From Levilactobacillus mulengensis (lineage in GTDB: Bacteria; Bacillota; Bacilli; Lactobacillales; Lactobacillaceae): a stretch of 56,599 nt of DNA. Below, piece after piece: positions 25,322 to 33,053 of the stretch. The notes beneath the pieces are model-generated. The model had not been told where the DNA came from, made no database searches, and was given only the letters and a program-made list of their open reading frames with translations. A program made the translations under genes and the position numbers. Positions within the stretch are counted from its first letter, which is position 1. The number at the start of each line of letters is the position of its first letter. The stretch lies in the NCBI RefSeq assembly GCF_003946045.1, contig NZ_RHNW01000016.1, positions 1 through 56,599 on the forward strand. Reading direction: 5' to 3'.

Positions 25322-26662
25322 TTAGTACAGTTCCAGGTACTGATCGCGTTCCCATTCGGAAACTTGCGTCCGGTAAGAGTTGTACTCCAGGTTCTTGGCT
25401 TCGATAAAGCTTTGGTACAGGTGATGGCCCATTGCATTGCGCATGACATCATCGGCAGCCAAGTCCTTCAACGCGTTGTGCAGCGTGTCCGGCAGGTTGG
25501 TGATGTGGTTTTCTTGCCGTTCTTCGGCATCCATCCGGTAAATGTTCCGGTCGATGGCCTCACGTGGTGCCAATTGGTTACGCAGCCCATCCAGGCCGGC
25601 TTCCAAGACGGCAGCGATGGCCAAGTATGGGTTAGCTGCGGGGTCAACACTCCGTAATTCCAAACGGGTGGACAAGCCACGGGAGTTTGGTACCCGAATC
25701 AGTGGTGACCGGTTTGAACCGGACCAAGCCACGTAAACTGGCGCTTCGTAGCCAGGGACTAACCGCTTGTAACTGTTAACGATCGGGTTGCAGATGGCGG
25801 TAAAGCTCCGGGCATGCTTCAACAGACCGCCCAAGAAGTGGAAGGCGTCTTCGGACAATTCCATCTTGCCGTCCTTGTCGTAGAAGGCGTTCCCTTTGTC
25901 ATGGAACAGGGACATGTTCAAATGCATCCCGGACCCGTTGATGCCAGCCAGCGGCTTTGGCATGAACGTGGCGTACAGCCCATACTTCCGAGCGATGGTC
26001 TTAACCACCAGCTTAAACGTTTGAATATTGTCAGCCGCTGTTAAGGCATCGGCGTACTTAAAGTCAATTTCGTGTTGGCCAGGAGCGACTTCGTGGTGCG
26101 CCGCTTCAACGTCAAAGCCCATTTCTTCCAGGGTCAAAACGATTTCACGCCGACAGTTTTCACCCAAGTCCATTGGGGCCATGTCAAAGTAGCTCCCCTT
26201 GTCGTTCAACTCGGTCGTTGGCTTACCATTTTCATCCATCTTGAACAGGAAGAATTCGGGTTCTGGTCCAATGTTAAAGTCGGTGAAGCCGGCCTTGCGC
26301 ATGTCATCGAGCACACGAATCAAGTTGTTCCGTGGGTCGCCTTCAAATGGCTTGCCATCGGTCGTGTAGACTTCACAGATGACCCGGGCAATCTTGCCCC
26401 GTTCCGTACTCCATGGGAAGATCATCCACGTGGAAAGGTCGGGGTACAGGTACATGTCACTTTCTTCGATCCGGACGAACCCATCGATTGAAGAACCATC
26501 AAACATTAATTTGTTATCGAGCAACTTATCGAGTTGGCTGATGGGCACCTCAACGTTCTTGATTGTCCCAAATAAATCGGTGAACATTAACCGTAAGAAC
26601 TTAACATTTTCGTCCTTGGCCATCTGACGAATATCATCTTTGGTGAATTCCGGCTTTGCCAT
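25322..26662 (-). CDS. glnA: Glutamine synthetase, type I-alpha
   Basis: GlnA makes glutamine from glutamate, ammonia and ATP. The 446-residue length is that of the Firmicute I-alpha class, which is controlled by feedback inhibition rather than adenylylation. Visible motifs are [11 protein letters not shown] near the N-terminus, [32 protein letters not shown], the [13 protein letters not shown] loop and [14 protein letters not shown]. It lies 43 bases behind glnR and is co-transcribed. In Firmicutes feedback-inhibited GlnA also stimulates GlnR binding. Confidence 0.98.
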   Translation of the reverse strand: MAKPEFTKDDIRQMAKDENVKFLRLMFTDLFGTIKNVEVPISQLDKLLDNKLMFDGSSIDGFVRIEESDMYLYPDLSTWMIFPWSTERGKIARVICEVYTTDGKPFEGDPRNNLIRVLDDMRKAGFTDFNIGPEPEFFLFKMDENGKPTTELNDKGSYFDMAPMDLGENCRREIVLTLEEMGFDVEAAHHEVAPGQHEIDFKYADALTAADNIQTFKLVVKTIARKYGLYATFMPKPLAGINGSGMHLNMSLFHDKGNAFYDKDGKMELSEDAFHFLGGLLKHARSFTAICNPIVNSYKRLVPGYEAPVYVAWSGSNRSPLIRVPNSRGLSTRLELRSVDPAANPYLAIAAVLEAGLDGLRNQLAPREAIDRNIYRMDAEERQENHITNLPDTLHNALKDLAADDVMRNAMGHHLYQSFIEAKNLEYNSYRTQVSEWERDQYLELY

Positions 26663-26705
26663 TAAAAATCGCTCCTTGCTGTTTTTTGAAATTTCCTACC
26701 GTGGT

Positions 26706-27095
26706 CTAAAGGGGTCGCTGTTGCGGCATCCCCGGTGTTGGATGACCCAGGCCACCCTGGCGAATGAATTCGTCCTGCAAAATGCGCCGCACGTCTTCAT
26801 CCGTTAGAGGTTGCCGTTGGGCCGCTTCCTTCGCTTGGGCCGCCTGCTGTTGTTGATCATAAATGGCTTTGATGCCCGCCACGTTGACCCCTTCAGCCAG
26901 GTAGTCTTTGATTTCCAGCAATCGGTCGACGTCATTTAACGAATACATCCGCCGATTACCCTCATTGCGTTCGGGAAAGACCAACTCTTGGGCCTCATAG
27001 TAGCGAATCTGGCGGGCCGTCAAGCTCGTTAACTTCATCACCGTCCCAATTGGCAGGACTGCCAACGATCGACGCAACTCTTTTTCCTTCATCAC
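26706..27095 (-). CDS. glnR: MerR-family nitrogen regulator GlnR
   Basis: GlnR represses glnRA and other nitrogen genes when glutamine is plentiful. The 129-residue protein has the MerR-type winged helix (IGTVMKLTSLTARQIRYYEA, then NRRMYSLNDVDRLLEIKDYL) and a short Gln-rich C-terminal tail that in this family mediates autoinhibition. GTG 27095 and ATG 27092 are adjacent possible starts behind AGGGGG. A GlnR box precedes the operon. Confidence 0.96.
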   Translation of the reverse strand: MMKEKELRRSLAVLPIGTVMKLTSLTARQIRYYEAQELVFPERNEGNRRMYSLNDVDRLLEIKDYLAEGVNVAGIKAIYDQQQQAAQAKEAAQRQPLTDEDVRRILQDEFIRQGGLGHPTPGMPQQRPL

Positions 27096-27121
27096 TACTG
27101 GCCCCCTTTAACTATGATGCC

Positions 27122-27173
27122 ATCATACCACGCTGAAAGCGCTAGTCAAGGATTCATGTTAGAAAACATGACA
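27122..27173 (-). promoter_or_regulatory. glnRA promoter with GlnR operator
   Basis: TTGACT (27144-27149), 16 bases and TATGAT (27122-27127) form the promoter. Immediately upstream, at 27157-27173, lies TGTTA-N7-TGACA, a perfect match to the GlnR/TnrA consensus TGTNA-N7-TNACA. Its position next to the -35 box fits repression of glnRA by GlnR. Confidence 0.9.
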
Positions 27174-27214
27174 TGAAGGCTAAAAATCATTAATTCTTTA
27201 ATTAATCGTAAGAA

Positions 27215-28132
27215 CTAAGCCTTCAGCCAGTCAGTTACTTGGACCATAATTTGTTCATAAGCTTCTGGATGTTGGACCAGGTCGTACCAGGTTGCCGTGG
27301 TTTGGTTCCGAAACCAGGTCAGTTGGCGCTTGGCATAGTGGCGGGAATCTTGTTTGATCAGGTTCACGGCTGCCGGCAAGCGCTTGGGCTGATCTAAAGC
27401 CGGCAACAATTCGCGGTAGCCAATGCCCGTCGCGGCCGGTAAAGCTGTGCCACCCTGCGCCGCCAGCCAACGAACCTCATCCAACAAGCCAGCGGTCATC
27501 ATCAGGTCGACCCGCTGATTAATACGGTCATACAACAGGTTTCGGTCGGTATTTAACGCCAAATACAGTTCATCATACTGGGGTCCCCCATTATCTTGGT
27601 GGGAGAAGAGCTGTCCCGTGACCTGAATGACCTCCAGTGCCCGTACCGTGCGCCGGACGTTGGTTGGGGGAATCTTCCCGGCCGCAACTGGATCCAGGCC
27701 GTTAAGCCGCTGCCAGAGTGCCTGAGGACCATTGGCCTGGGCCTCTGCCCGCAGACTTTCGCGAATTTTTGGGTCACCCGGGGCATCGGCGCCCAATTTC
27801 AGTCCGTCAAACAGGGCCTGCAAATAAAATCCGGTCCCGCCCGCAATGATGGGCAGGTGGCCACGGTCGGTGATCTCCTGAATCAGCCGCTGGGCCGCAT
27901 CCACAAACTGGGCGACCGTAAATTGTTGGTCCACGTCACGAACGTCAATCAAATGATGCGTCGCCGCGGCCTGTTCTGCCGGAGTCGCCTTGGCTGTCCC
28001 AATGTCCAGGTGGCGATACACCTGCATCGAATCGCCAGAAATAATTTCACCGTTCAATTGTTGCGCTAGTCGAATCGCCAGTGAGGTCTTCCCCACCGCG
28101 GTCGGGCCCACAACTGCTAAAACCTTAGTCAT
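27215..28132 (-). CDS. miaA: tRNA dimethylallyltransferase
   Basis: MiaA adds a dimethylallyl group to A37 of tRNAs reading UNN codons. The 305-residue enzyme has the P-loop VVGPTAVGKTSLAIRLA (about 6-22), the substrate motif SGDSMQVYRHLDIGTAK and the catalytic IIAGGTGFYLQALFDG. The C-terminal region has ATGIGYREL and the YAKRQLTWFRN tail. It overlaps the upstream phosphodiesterase gene by eight bases and lies just upstream of glnR-glnA, as in Bacillus. Confidence 0.96.
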   Translation of the reverse strand: MTKVLAVVGPTAVGKTSLAIRLAQQLNGEIISGDSMQVYRHLDIGTAKATPAEQAAATHHLIDVRDVDQQFTVAQFVDAAQRLIQEITDRGHLPIIAGGTGFYLQALFDGLKLGADAPGDPKIRESLRAEAQANGPQALWQRLNGLDPVAAGKIPPTNVRRTVRALEVIQVTGQLFSHQDNGGPQYDELYLALNTDRNLLYDRINQRVDLMMTAGLLDEVRWLAAQGGTALPAATGIGYRELLPALDQPKRLPAAVNLIKQDSRHYAKRQLTWFRNQTTATWYDLVQHPEAYEQIMVQVTDWLKA

Positions 28133-28883
28133 CTCGTTTGCCTCCCTGCATCTTTTCTCGCAACGCCACCGCTCGCGCCGGGTAATCCGTGATTAGACCA
28201 GCAAAATGGTGCCGCAAGCAGTAAGCCATGTCAGCGGGGCTGTTCACGGTCCACGGCCGCAACTGCACGTGGGGCAACCAGAAGCGGTGGGCCTTGACCC
28301 AGCGAATGTCTGGATGTAAGCCCCCAACCAGGTGCTGTCGCTGCATGCGTTTTGCCTGACGTCCAGCCGTCTTAAACAATTTCGCGTACTCCGCCTGTGG
28401 ATACAGACTCCGCAACGTTACGATTGATTGCGCGCGAAAGCTTGAGAAAACCAGTCGAAACGGCACGGGTTGCCGGGTAAAGTAATCCGCCAGCGCCTGT
28501 TCAATGCCGTCATAATGAATTTTATTCGTCTTCAGCTCGAGGTTAAACACCCCGGTAAAGTGGTCCTTGAGTAACAGCTGAATAACCTCATCCAGCGTCG
28601 GCACCTTAGCCCCGGCAAATTCACTGCCAAAGTGGCTACCAGCGTCCAGTTGCTTGATTTCTGCCAGACTGTGGTCCTGCACCAAACCGGTGCCATTGGT
28701 GGTCCGGTCAACCTTTTCGTCATGCATAATAATTAATTGGTGGTCGCTAGAAAATTGCACGTCGGTCTCAATGCCATCCGCCCCAGCATCCAGCGCCGCC
28801 TGAAATGCCAGCAGTGTGTTCTCCGGTCGGGTCCCCTTGCTGCCCCGGTGTGCAATGATTTGTGTGGGTTGTCTCTTAAACAC
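28125..28883 (-). CDS. Glycerophosphodiester phosphodiesterase (GDPD), cytosolic
   Basis: The 252-residue enzyme splits glycerophosphodiesters into sn-glycerol-3-phosphate and alcohol. The catalytic features are all present: IIAHRGSKGTRPENTLLAF (His, Arg, Glu), GADGIETDVQFS (Glu, Asp) and LIIMHDEKVDRTTNG (His, Asp). There is no signal peptide, so it acts in the cytosol, probably on phospholipid or teichoic acid breakdown products. The start is GTG behind AAGGGAATGGGAATGC. It is coupled to miaA. Confidence 0.93.
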   Translation of the reverse strand: MFKRQPTQIIAHRGSKGTRPENTLLAFQAALDAGADGIETDVQFSSDHQLIIMHDEKVDRTTNGTGLVQDHSLAEIKQLDAGSHFGSEFAGAKVPTLDEVIQLLLKDHFTGVFNLELKTNKIHYDGIEQALADYFTRQPVPFRLVFSSFRAQSIVTLRSLYPQAEYAKLFKTAGRQAKRMQRQHLVGGLHPDIRWVKAHRFWLPHVQLRPWTVNSPADMAYCLRHHFAGLITDYPARAVALREKMQGGKRDD

Positions 28884-28968
28884 GCATTCCCATTCCCTTC
28901 ACGTTAATTCTATTAGTAAGGGTACCACAGAACCCCAGCGTTTCGTCCTAAATTGTTACGTTTTGACC

Positions 28969-29202
28969 ATTGGAAATGAGACTGATGTGGTTGCCGTTCC
29001 CGCCGGCGGATCCAAGGTGCCCTGCTGTGGGGAACGGTTCCAGCCTGTGGGGCGGGCTTCCACCTCGCCTTTGAGCCTGAGAAACGGTCTCAAAGGTCGT
29101 CCCGTGTTCTAGGTTGGGTCAGCCCTCCCAACCAAGAACACCGACACAGCTGGGCACTTTGATCCGCCTCTGGTCACTTACTACACTGTCGGTCTCATTT
29201 CC
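28969..29202 (+). repeat. Structured repeat, long form with perfect outer arms (copy C)
   Basis: The core runs from 28995 to 29182. The apical stem is GGTTGGG (29112-29118) / CCCAACC (29127-29133), extended outward by GTGTTCT / AGAACAC. The basal arms contain GGCGGATC and GATCCGCC instead of the GGCGGGC / GCCCGCC of most copies. The whole is enclosed by a perfect 14-bp inverted repeat ATTGGAAATGAGAC (28969-28982) / GTCTCATTTCCAAT (29189-29202). The sequence from there to the next gene at 29444 shows no gene. Confidence 0.88.
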
Positions 29203-29443
29203 AATAATTAACGCCTAAATCGCCCATACCTTTCTCGTCATCCACATCTTTAATGTATCCTAGTAAAGAGACAGGTACACGTGCCAACACAATTTCAGCC
29301 GATAGAACGGTAACGCGCGGCTAAGAACTACCCCGAAGCTCCATGCCAATCAGAACACCATGTAAATCACTAGCAATTTGAAGGGAAAAATAGCATAATG
29401 GAAGCGGATAACTTAAAATCTTAAACGATGGGAGTCGAATGCT

Positions 29444-29620
29444 ATGAAGCACTTCACAAAAGGGTTCTTATTTGGCGTTGTTGCGACCGCTAGTGCCGTT
29501 GCCGGCGCAGTCTTTTCTTTCAAGAAGAAGGTCGTTCAACCAATCGAAGATCAAGAAGCTCGGTTCGAAGAAAACCGGAAGTTGGCTAACCGCAAGAGTC
29601 ACGCCGCTCATCACAACTAA
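29444..29620 (+). CDS. DUF3042 family small protein
   Basis: A 58-residue protein whose sequence MKHFTKGFLFGVVATASAV, FKKKVVQPIEDQEARFEENR fits the DUF3042 family of lactic acid bacteria. It has a short hydrophobic N-terminal segment (about 7-24) followed by a charged helix, so it is probably membrane-associated with a cytosolic tail. GGAG lies eight or so bases before ATG. The function is unknown. It is convergent with the rhodanese-like gene and shares a bidirectional terminator. Confidence 0.9.
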   Translation: MKHFTKGFLFGVVATASAVAGAVFSFKKKVVQPIEDQEARFEENRKLANRKSHAAHHN

Positions 29621-29663
29621 GTTTTACTAAGACCAGTCACTTGGTCAACTTATCAGGGTAATT

Positions 29664-29706
29664 AAAAAAGTGTGTCACCGGAAAAATTCCGCGTGACACA
29701 CTTTTA
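29664..29706. terminator. Bidirectional Rho-independent terminator
   Basis: GTGTGTCA (29670-29677) and TGACACAC (29694-29701) with additional inner CGG/CCG pairs are flanked by A6 and T-rich sequence on opposite sides, so the hairpin serves both the DUF3042 gene and the convergent rhodanese-like gene. Confidence 0.92.
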
Positions 29707-29712
29707 TTTTGC

Positions 29713-30123
29713 CTAATTGGTTTTCTTGGTCTTACCCTGCCAACGGGCATAACCCGTTTTCAGAATCGAAATGTCTTTGTAGCCTTCCTTGCCCAACATT
29801 AAGGCTGCCCGGGTACTCAATGCTTTCCCCTGGTCGTACAGGTAAACGGGCAAGTCAGCCCGGATACCCGTATGGTAAGCCTTAAACGTGGAATAAGGAA
29901 TATTGCGGGCCCCTAAAATGTGGCCAGCATCAAAGTCTTTCTTTTCGCGCAAGTCGATGACCTGAGCCTTACGCATGCCCGCTTGGAACGTGTCCTCGTC
30001 AATGACGGTGGCCACTTGGTTCCGGCGAACGATCGTAATCATTTGCCAAGCCGCCCAAGCGATGATCAAGACTAGCAAAATGATGGTGTAGACCATCATT
30101 CCTGAAATTGCTGCAATTACCAA
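29713..30123 (-). CDS. Membrane-anchored rhodanese-like protein lacking the catalytic cysteine
   Basis: A 136-residue protein with one N-terminal membrane helix (about 5-30, MMVYTIILLVLIIAWAAWQM) and a cytosolic rhodanese domain (QVIDLREKKDFDAGHILGARNIP). The active-site loop that should carry cysteine reads LYDQGKALS, and the whole sequence contains no cysteine, so sulfur transfer is not expected. Related YqgP/GlcK-region proteins sit beside glucokinase in Bacillus as well. The TTG start at 30123 follows GGAAGG. The role is unknown. Confidence 0.88.
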   Translation of the reverse strand: MVIAAISGMMVYTIILLVLIIAWAAWQMITIVRRNQVATVIDEDTFQAGMRKAQVIDLREKKDFDAGHILGARNIPYSTFKAYHTGIRADLPVYLYDQGKALSTRAALMLGKEGYKDISILKTGYARWQGKTKKTN

Positions 30124-30152
30124 ACTAAATCGTCCTTCCTAAACCACTTGTT

Positions 30153-31124
30153 CTAGTTGCTCTTTTGGAACCGCAAAGCTAATGAAGCGGCACCGATAAC
30201 CCCGGCGTCGTTCCCCAATTGTGCTAAGCGTAACTTCGTTGAGTCACGAACAGCTGGGAAGGCATTTTCTTGGAAATACCGCGTCGTTGGTTGTAATAAA
30301 GTGTTTCCGGCGTTGGAGACCCCACCACCAATGATGATGTTGGCTGGGTTCAAGATGTTGGCTACGTTAGCCAAGGCTAAGCCCAGGTAGAACGTTACCC
30401 GGTCAACGACTTGGTTGGCCAAGATGTCACCGTTGTCGGCTAAGTAGAAGACCATCTTAGAGGTAACGCTTTCCTGGTTGTCTTCCATTTCCTTCAAACG
30501 AGACGTGCCCATGAAGTCCTTGGCCATGTCAGCAGCCACGTGAACGACCCCGGTTGCGGAAGCGTATTGTTCCAAGCAACCGCGCTTGCCACAGGTACAC
30601 AGGTAGCCGTTTGGTTGAACCGTGACGTGACCGAGTTCGCCGGCCCCACCGTTGATGCCGTGGAGTAAGTGACCGCCAGCGATGACCCCACCGCCGACAC
30701 CAGTGCCTAAGGTAACGAAGACGACATCGCTGTCCTTTTCGCCGGCACCCTTCCAGTATTCACCCAGTGAAGCGACGTTGGCGTCGTTGTCCAGAATGAA
30801 TTGCAGGCCTAAGCCTTCTTGAATCTGGTCACGGACTTGTTGGCGCTTCTTCCAGTTCAGGTTGAAAGCTCCGATAACGGTTCCATTTTCAATATCAACA
30901 GAACCTGGCGTCCCCATCCCGATACCTAAGAAGTCGCTCTTACTGAATTCTGAGTTGATGATATGTTGACTGATTGAATCAATGATGTTTGGAACGATGT
31001 GGCTACCTTCATCAGAGATGTCGGTTGGAATGCTCCACTTCGTCAGAATTTCTCCTGCAAGTGAGAGAAAAGCCATTTTCGTGGTGGTCCCACCTAAATC
31101 GATTCCAATTAAATTTCGTGCCAT
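30153..31124 (-). CDS. glcK: ROK-family glucokinase
   Basis: It phosphorylates glucose to glucose-6-phosphate. The 323-residue protein from ATG 31124 (GGAGGG upstream) starts with the ATP motif IGIDLGGTTTKMAFLS. It has the catalytic LDNDANVASLGEYW and the ROK zinc motif CTCGKRGCLEQYAS with GELGHVTV. The codon use is that of a well expressed gene. It is co-transcribed with YqgQ and the rhomboid gene upstream and the rhodanese-like gene downstream, as in Bacillus yqgP-yqgQ-glcK. Confidence 0.96.
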   Translation of the reverse strand: MARNLIGIDLGGTTTKMAFLSLAGEILTKWSIPTDISDEGSHIVPNIIDSISQHIINSEFSKSDFLGIGMGTPGSVDIENGTVIGAFNLNWKKRQQVRDQIQEGLGLQFILDNDANVASLGEYWKGAGEKDSDVVFVTLGTGVGGGVIAGGHLLHGINGGAGELGHVTVQPNGYLCTCGKRGCLEQYASATGVVHVAADMAKDFMGTSRLKEMEDNQESVTSKMVFYLADNGDILANQVVDRVTFYLGLALANVANILNPANIIIGGGVSNAGNTLLQPTTRYFQENAFPAVRDSTKLRLAQLGNDAGVIGAASLALRFQKSN

Positions 31125-31128
31125 AACG

Positions 31129-31359
31129 CTAAATCCCTCCAATGGATTGGTGCTTATCTCTTGCTCGTTGTTCCTCTAAACGGTGTTCATGCGTGAGAAC
31201 GATCTTCGCTTGGACAAAGGTTGGATCATCCACCACCCGTGCTCTTCGGAGGTGGTCCAATTCCAATGCCATCACTTCGATATCCCAAAGTCGCTTACCG
31301 ACGTACACATAAATACCAAATTTTTTAAGTAGCTGCTGAACATCATATAACGTTTTCAT
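31129..31359 (-). CDS. YqgQ family small protein
   Basis: A 76-residue protein matching the YqgQ (DUF910) family by its start MKTLYDVQQLLKKFGIYVYV and WDIEVMALELDHL. A longer frame adds 14 codons upstream, but ATG 31359 has GGAGG ten bases before it and fits the family length. It lies between the rhomboid and glucokinase genes, four bases before the latter. The function is unknown. Confidence 0.9.
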   Translation of the reverse strand: MKTLYDVQQLLKKFGIYVYVGKRLWDIEVMALELDHLRRARVVDDPTFVQAKIVLTHEHRLEEQRARDKHQSIGGI

Positions 31360-31401
31360 TGTGCCACAACCTCCATGAAATTGCACGAGACTTTTCGACA
31401 A

Positions 31402-32082
31402 TTACTGGGCCATGCCGTGTAAATAAAGCCAGACCAAGCCACCAATTAGCACGATGGTGGCCACGATTCTTTTAATCGGACTAACCTTACCAATTCGTGG
31501 CACGCCAACGGTATACGCTATCAAGAAGCCACTGGCTAGGCCGCCTAAGTGACCCGCTAAATCAATGCCTGGCGTAAACAGATCAAAGGCAATGTTCATG
31601 ACCACGAACGCTAAAAATGTCCGCGCTAACTGCCGGATACCCGGATTCTGCCAGAAGGATTCTCCCAGCATCAGGAAGGCCCCAAACAGCCCAAAGATAG
31701 CCGTGCTGGCTCCCGCTGACAGGCTGTTAGAGAAGCAGAAAGATGCCACGTTCCCACCGATGCCGGCAATCAGGTACATCACGAGGAAACGCGTGTGCCC
31801 AAAGGCGGCTTCAATCTGCATCCCCACAAAGTACAGGGTAATCATGTTCATCAGGATATGGGTAAACCCAATGTGCAGGAACATGGGGGTAAATAATCGC
31901 CACCACTCCCCCTGTTGAATCAAGGCATTGAGCTTCGCCCCGAAGGTAATCAGGACGTTCACACTGGTACTGCCACCGGCCAACGTCATCGCCAAGAAGA
32001 CCAGCGCATTGATCACAATCAAGCCAATCGTCATGTAAGGCGTCTGGTCTAAGCGCCGTAGCCGGTATTTAAAATTCGTCAC
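31402..32082 (-). CDS. Rhomboid-family intramembrane serine protease
   Basis: A 226-residue polytopic membrane protein. The six-helix rhomboid core shows the WWRLFTPMFLHIGFTHILMN loop, the catalytic serine in LSAGASTAIFGLFG and the catalytic histidine in LAGHLGGLASG. It corresponds to the core of Bacillus YqgP/GluP but lacks its long N-terminal and C-terminal extensions. Substrates are unknown. The start is GTG behind AAAGGA. Confidence 0.94.
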   Translation of the reverse strand: MTNFKYRLRRLDQTPYMTIGLIVINALVFLAMTLAGGSTSVNVLITFGAKLNALIQQGEWWRLFTPMFLHIGFTHILMNMITLYFVGMQIEAAFGHTRFLVMYLIAGIGGNVASFCFSNSLSAGASTAIFGLFGAFLMLGESFWQNPGIRQLARTFLAFVVMNIAFDLFTPGIDLAGHLGGLASGFLIAYTVGVPRIGKVSPIKRIVATIVLIGGLVWLYLHGMAQ

Positions 32083-32097
32083 CGCAAGGCTTCCTTT

Positions 32098-32649
32098 CTA
32101 TTGGACGGGCGCTGCCAAAACAGCGTCCAATAAGACATCGAAGTCCTCAACTGGCCAAGTCGGCTGCTGCGCCTGTTGTGCCGGCAAAGCTAGCGCCACC
32201 TTGAACCCGTTTGTTCGGGGTAAATAACGGTCGTAATAACCGCCACCAAAGCCCAGCCGTTCACCGGTCGCGGCAAACCGCAGACCCGGCACGATGATCA
32301 GATCAAATTCTTCTGGCTCGATAATGGCACCGTTGACCGGTTCCTGCAAGCCAAACGAACTGGTCGCAAACGTCGTCTGATCATCCACCACGTGAAAGGC
32401 CATTTGCCGGTGCGGTAAGGTGACCGGCACCGCGATGGTTTTCCCCGTGGCTCGGGCACGGTCGATAATCGGCTGGGTTGCCAACTCGAAGTCCCCACTG
32501 ATGGTCGTTGCAATACGCTTAGCGGCCTGCCAAGCTGGTAACGCAAACAGTTGCCGGTACAAGTCCGCCGACGCCGCCTGACGTTGATCAGCGGGCATGG
32601 CAATGAGGTCTTGAATCGTCTGTTGCCGTAACAAGGCTTTGGATTGCAT
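32098..32649 (-). CDS. 5-formyltetrahydrofolate cyclo-ligase
   Basis: The 183-residue enzyme converts 5-formyl-THF to 5,10-methenyl-THF with ATP. The family features are visible: basic N-terminus SKALLRQQTIQDL, FDLIIVPGLRFAATGERLGFGGGYYDRYL, where the glycine-rich loop binds ATP, and KVALALPAQ near the end. It lies 16 bases before the rhomboid gene, in the yqgN-yqgP-yqgQ-glcK order. Confidence 0.93.
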   Translation of the reverse strand: MQSKALLRQQTIQDLIAMPADQRQAASADLYRQLFALPAWQAAKRIATTISGDFELATQPIIDRARATGKTIAVPVTLPHRQMAFHVVDDQTTFATSSFGLQEPVNGAIIEPEEFDLIIVPGLRFAATGERLGFGGGYYDRYLPRTNGFKVALALPAQQAQQPTWPVEDFDVLLDAVLAAPVQ

Positions 32650-32683
32650 TGATTTACCCCCTTGAGAGATTTTTTCAATAAAA

Positions 32684-32710
32684 AAAGGTGCGGACTCTCG
32701 CCCGTACCTT
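32684..32710 (-). terminator. Terminator of rpmG
   Basis: On the minus strand AAGGTACGG pairs with CCGCACCTT around GCGAGAGT and ends in a run of seven T. The first arm overlaps the rpmG stop codon. Confidence 0.8.
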
Positions 32711-32858
32711 ACTTAGTTTCACGATGCAAAGTTACTTTCCGGTCACGTGGGCAGTATTTCTTAAATTCAACCCGGTCCGGGTTATTACGCCGGTTCTTGC
32801 TGGATAAGTAATTGCGTTCGTGGCATTCCGTACATTCTAAAGTGATGTGTACACGCAT
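32709..32858 (-). CDS. rpmG: 50S ribosomal protein L33
   Basis: A 49-residue protein beginning [20 protein letters not shown]. It carries the first CxxC pair (CTEC) and one cysteine of the second (KKYCPRDRK), so the zinc ribbon is incomplete, as in one of the two known L33 paralogue types. ATG 32858 follows GGGAGG. A second L33 gene is likely elsewhere in the genome. Confidence 0.94.
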   Translation of the reverse strand: MRVHITLECTECHERNYLSSKNRRNNPDRVEFKKYCPRDRKVTLHRETK

Positions 32859-32986
32859 TGTGGGTAACCTCCCAACTTGTTTAGAATTACAGGCTAGAGC
32901 CCTTAACTCGTAATATATTACCATTAATCGGCAGCAATTACCAGTGATAATCCTAAATATGTTAAGCAAAAATACTTAACAGCTGT

Positions 32987-33030
32987 AAAATCGCCGACAC
33001 CGCGGGATTTCGCCCGGAACACGATTTTTT
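32987..33030. terminator. Hairpin terminator behind pbp2B
   Basis: AAAATCG and CGATTTTTT enclose an inner GGG/CCC stem. T-rich runs on both sides allow use from either direction; it lies about 25-65 bases behind the pbp2B stop codon. Confidence 0.6.
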
Positions 33031-33053
33031 CATTTTTTGTTACTTACCACTCA

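Noticed and set aside
28969..29202. The flanking 14-bp inverted repeat as terminal repeats of a transposon
   Set aside because: The same position carries different complementary sequences in other copies, so it is not a conserved transposase site; a structural arm is the better explanation.
32709..32858. Missing fourth cysteine of L33 as a sign of damage
   Set aside because: Zinc-ribbon-incomplete L33 paralogues are known in Firmicutes; nothing else in the gene is unusual.
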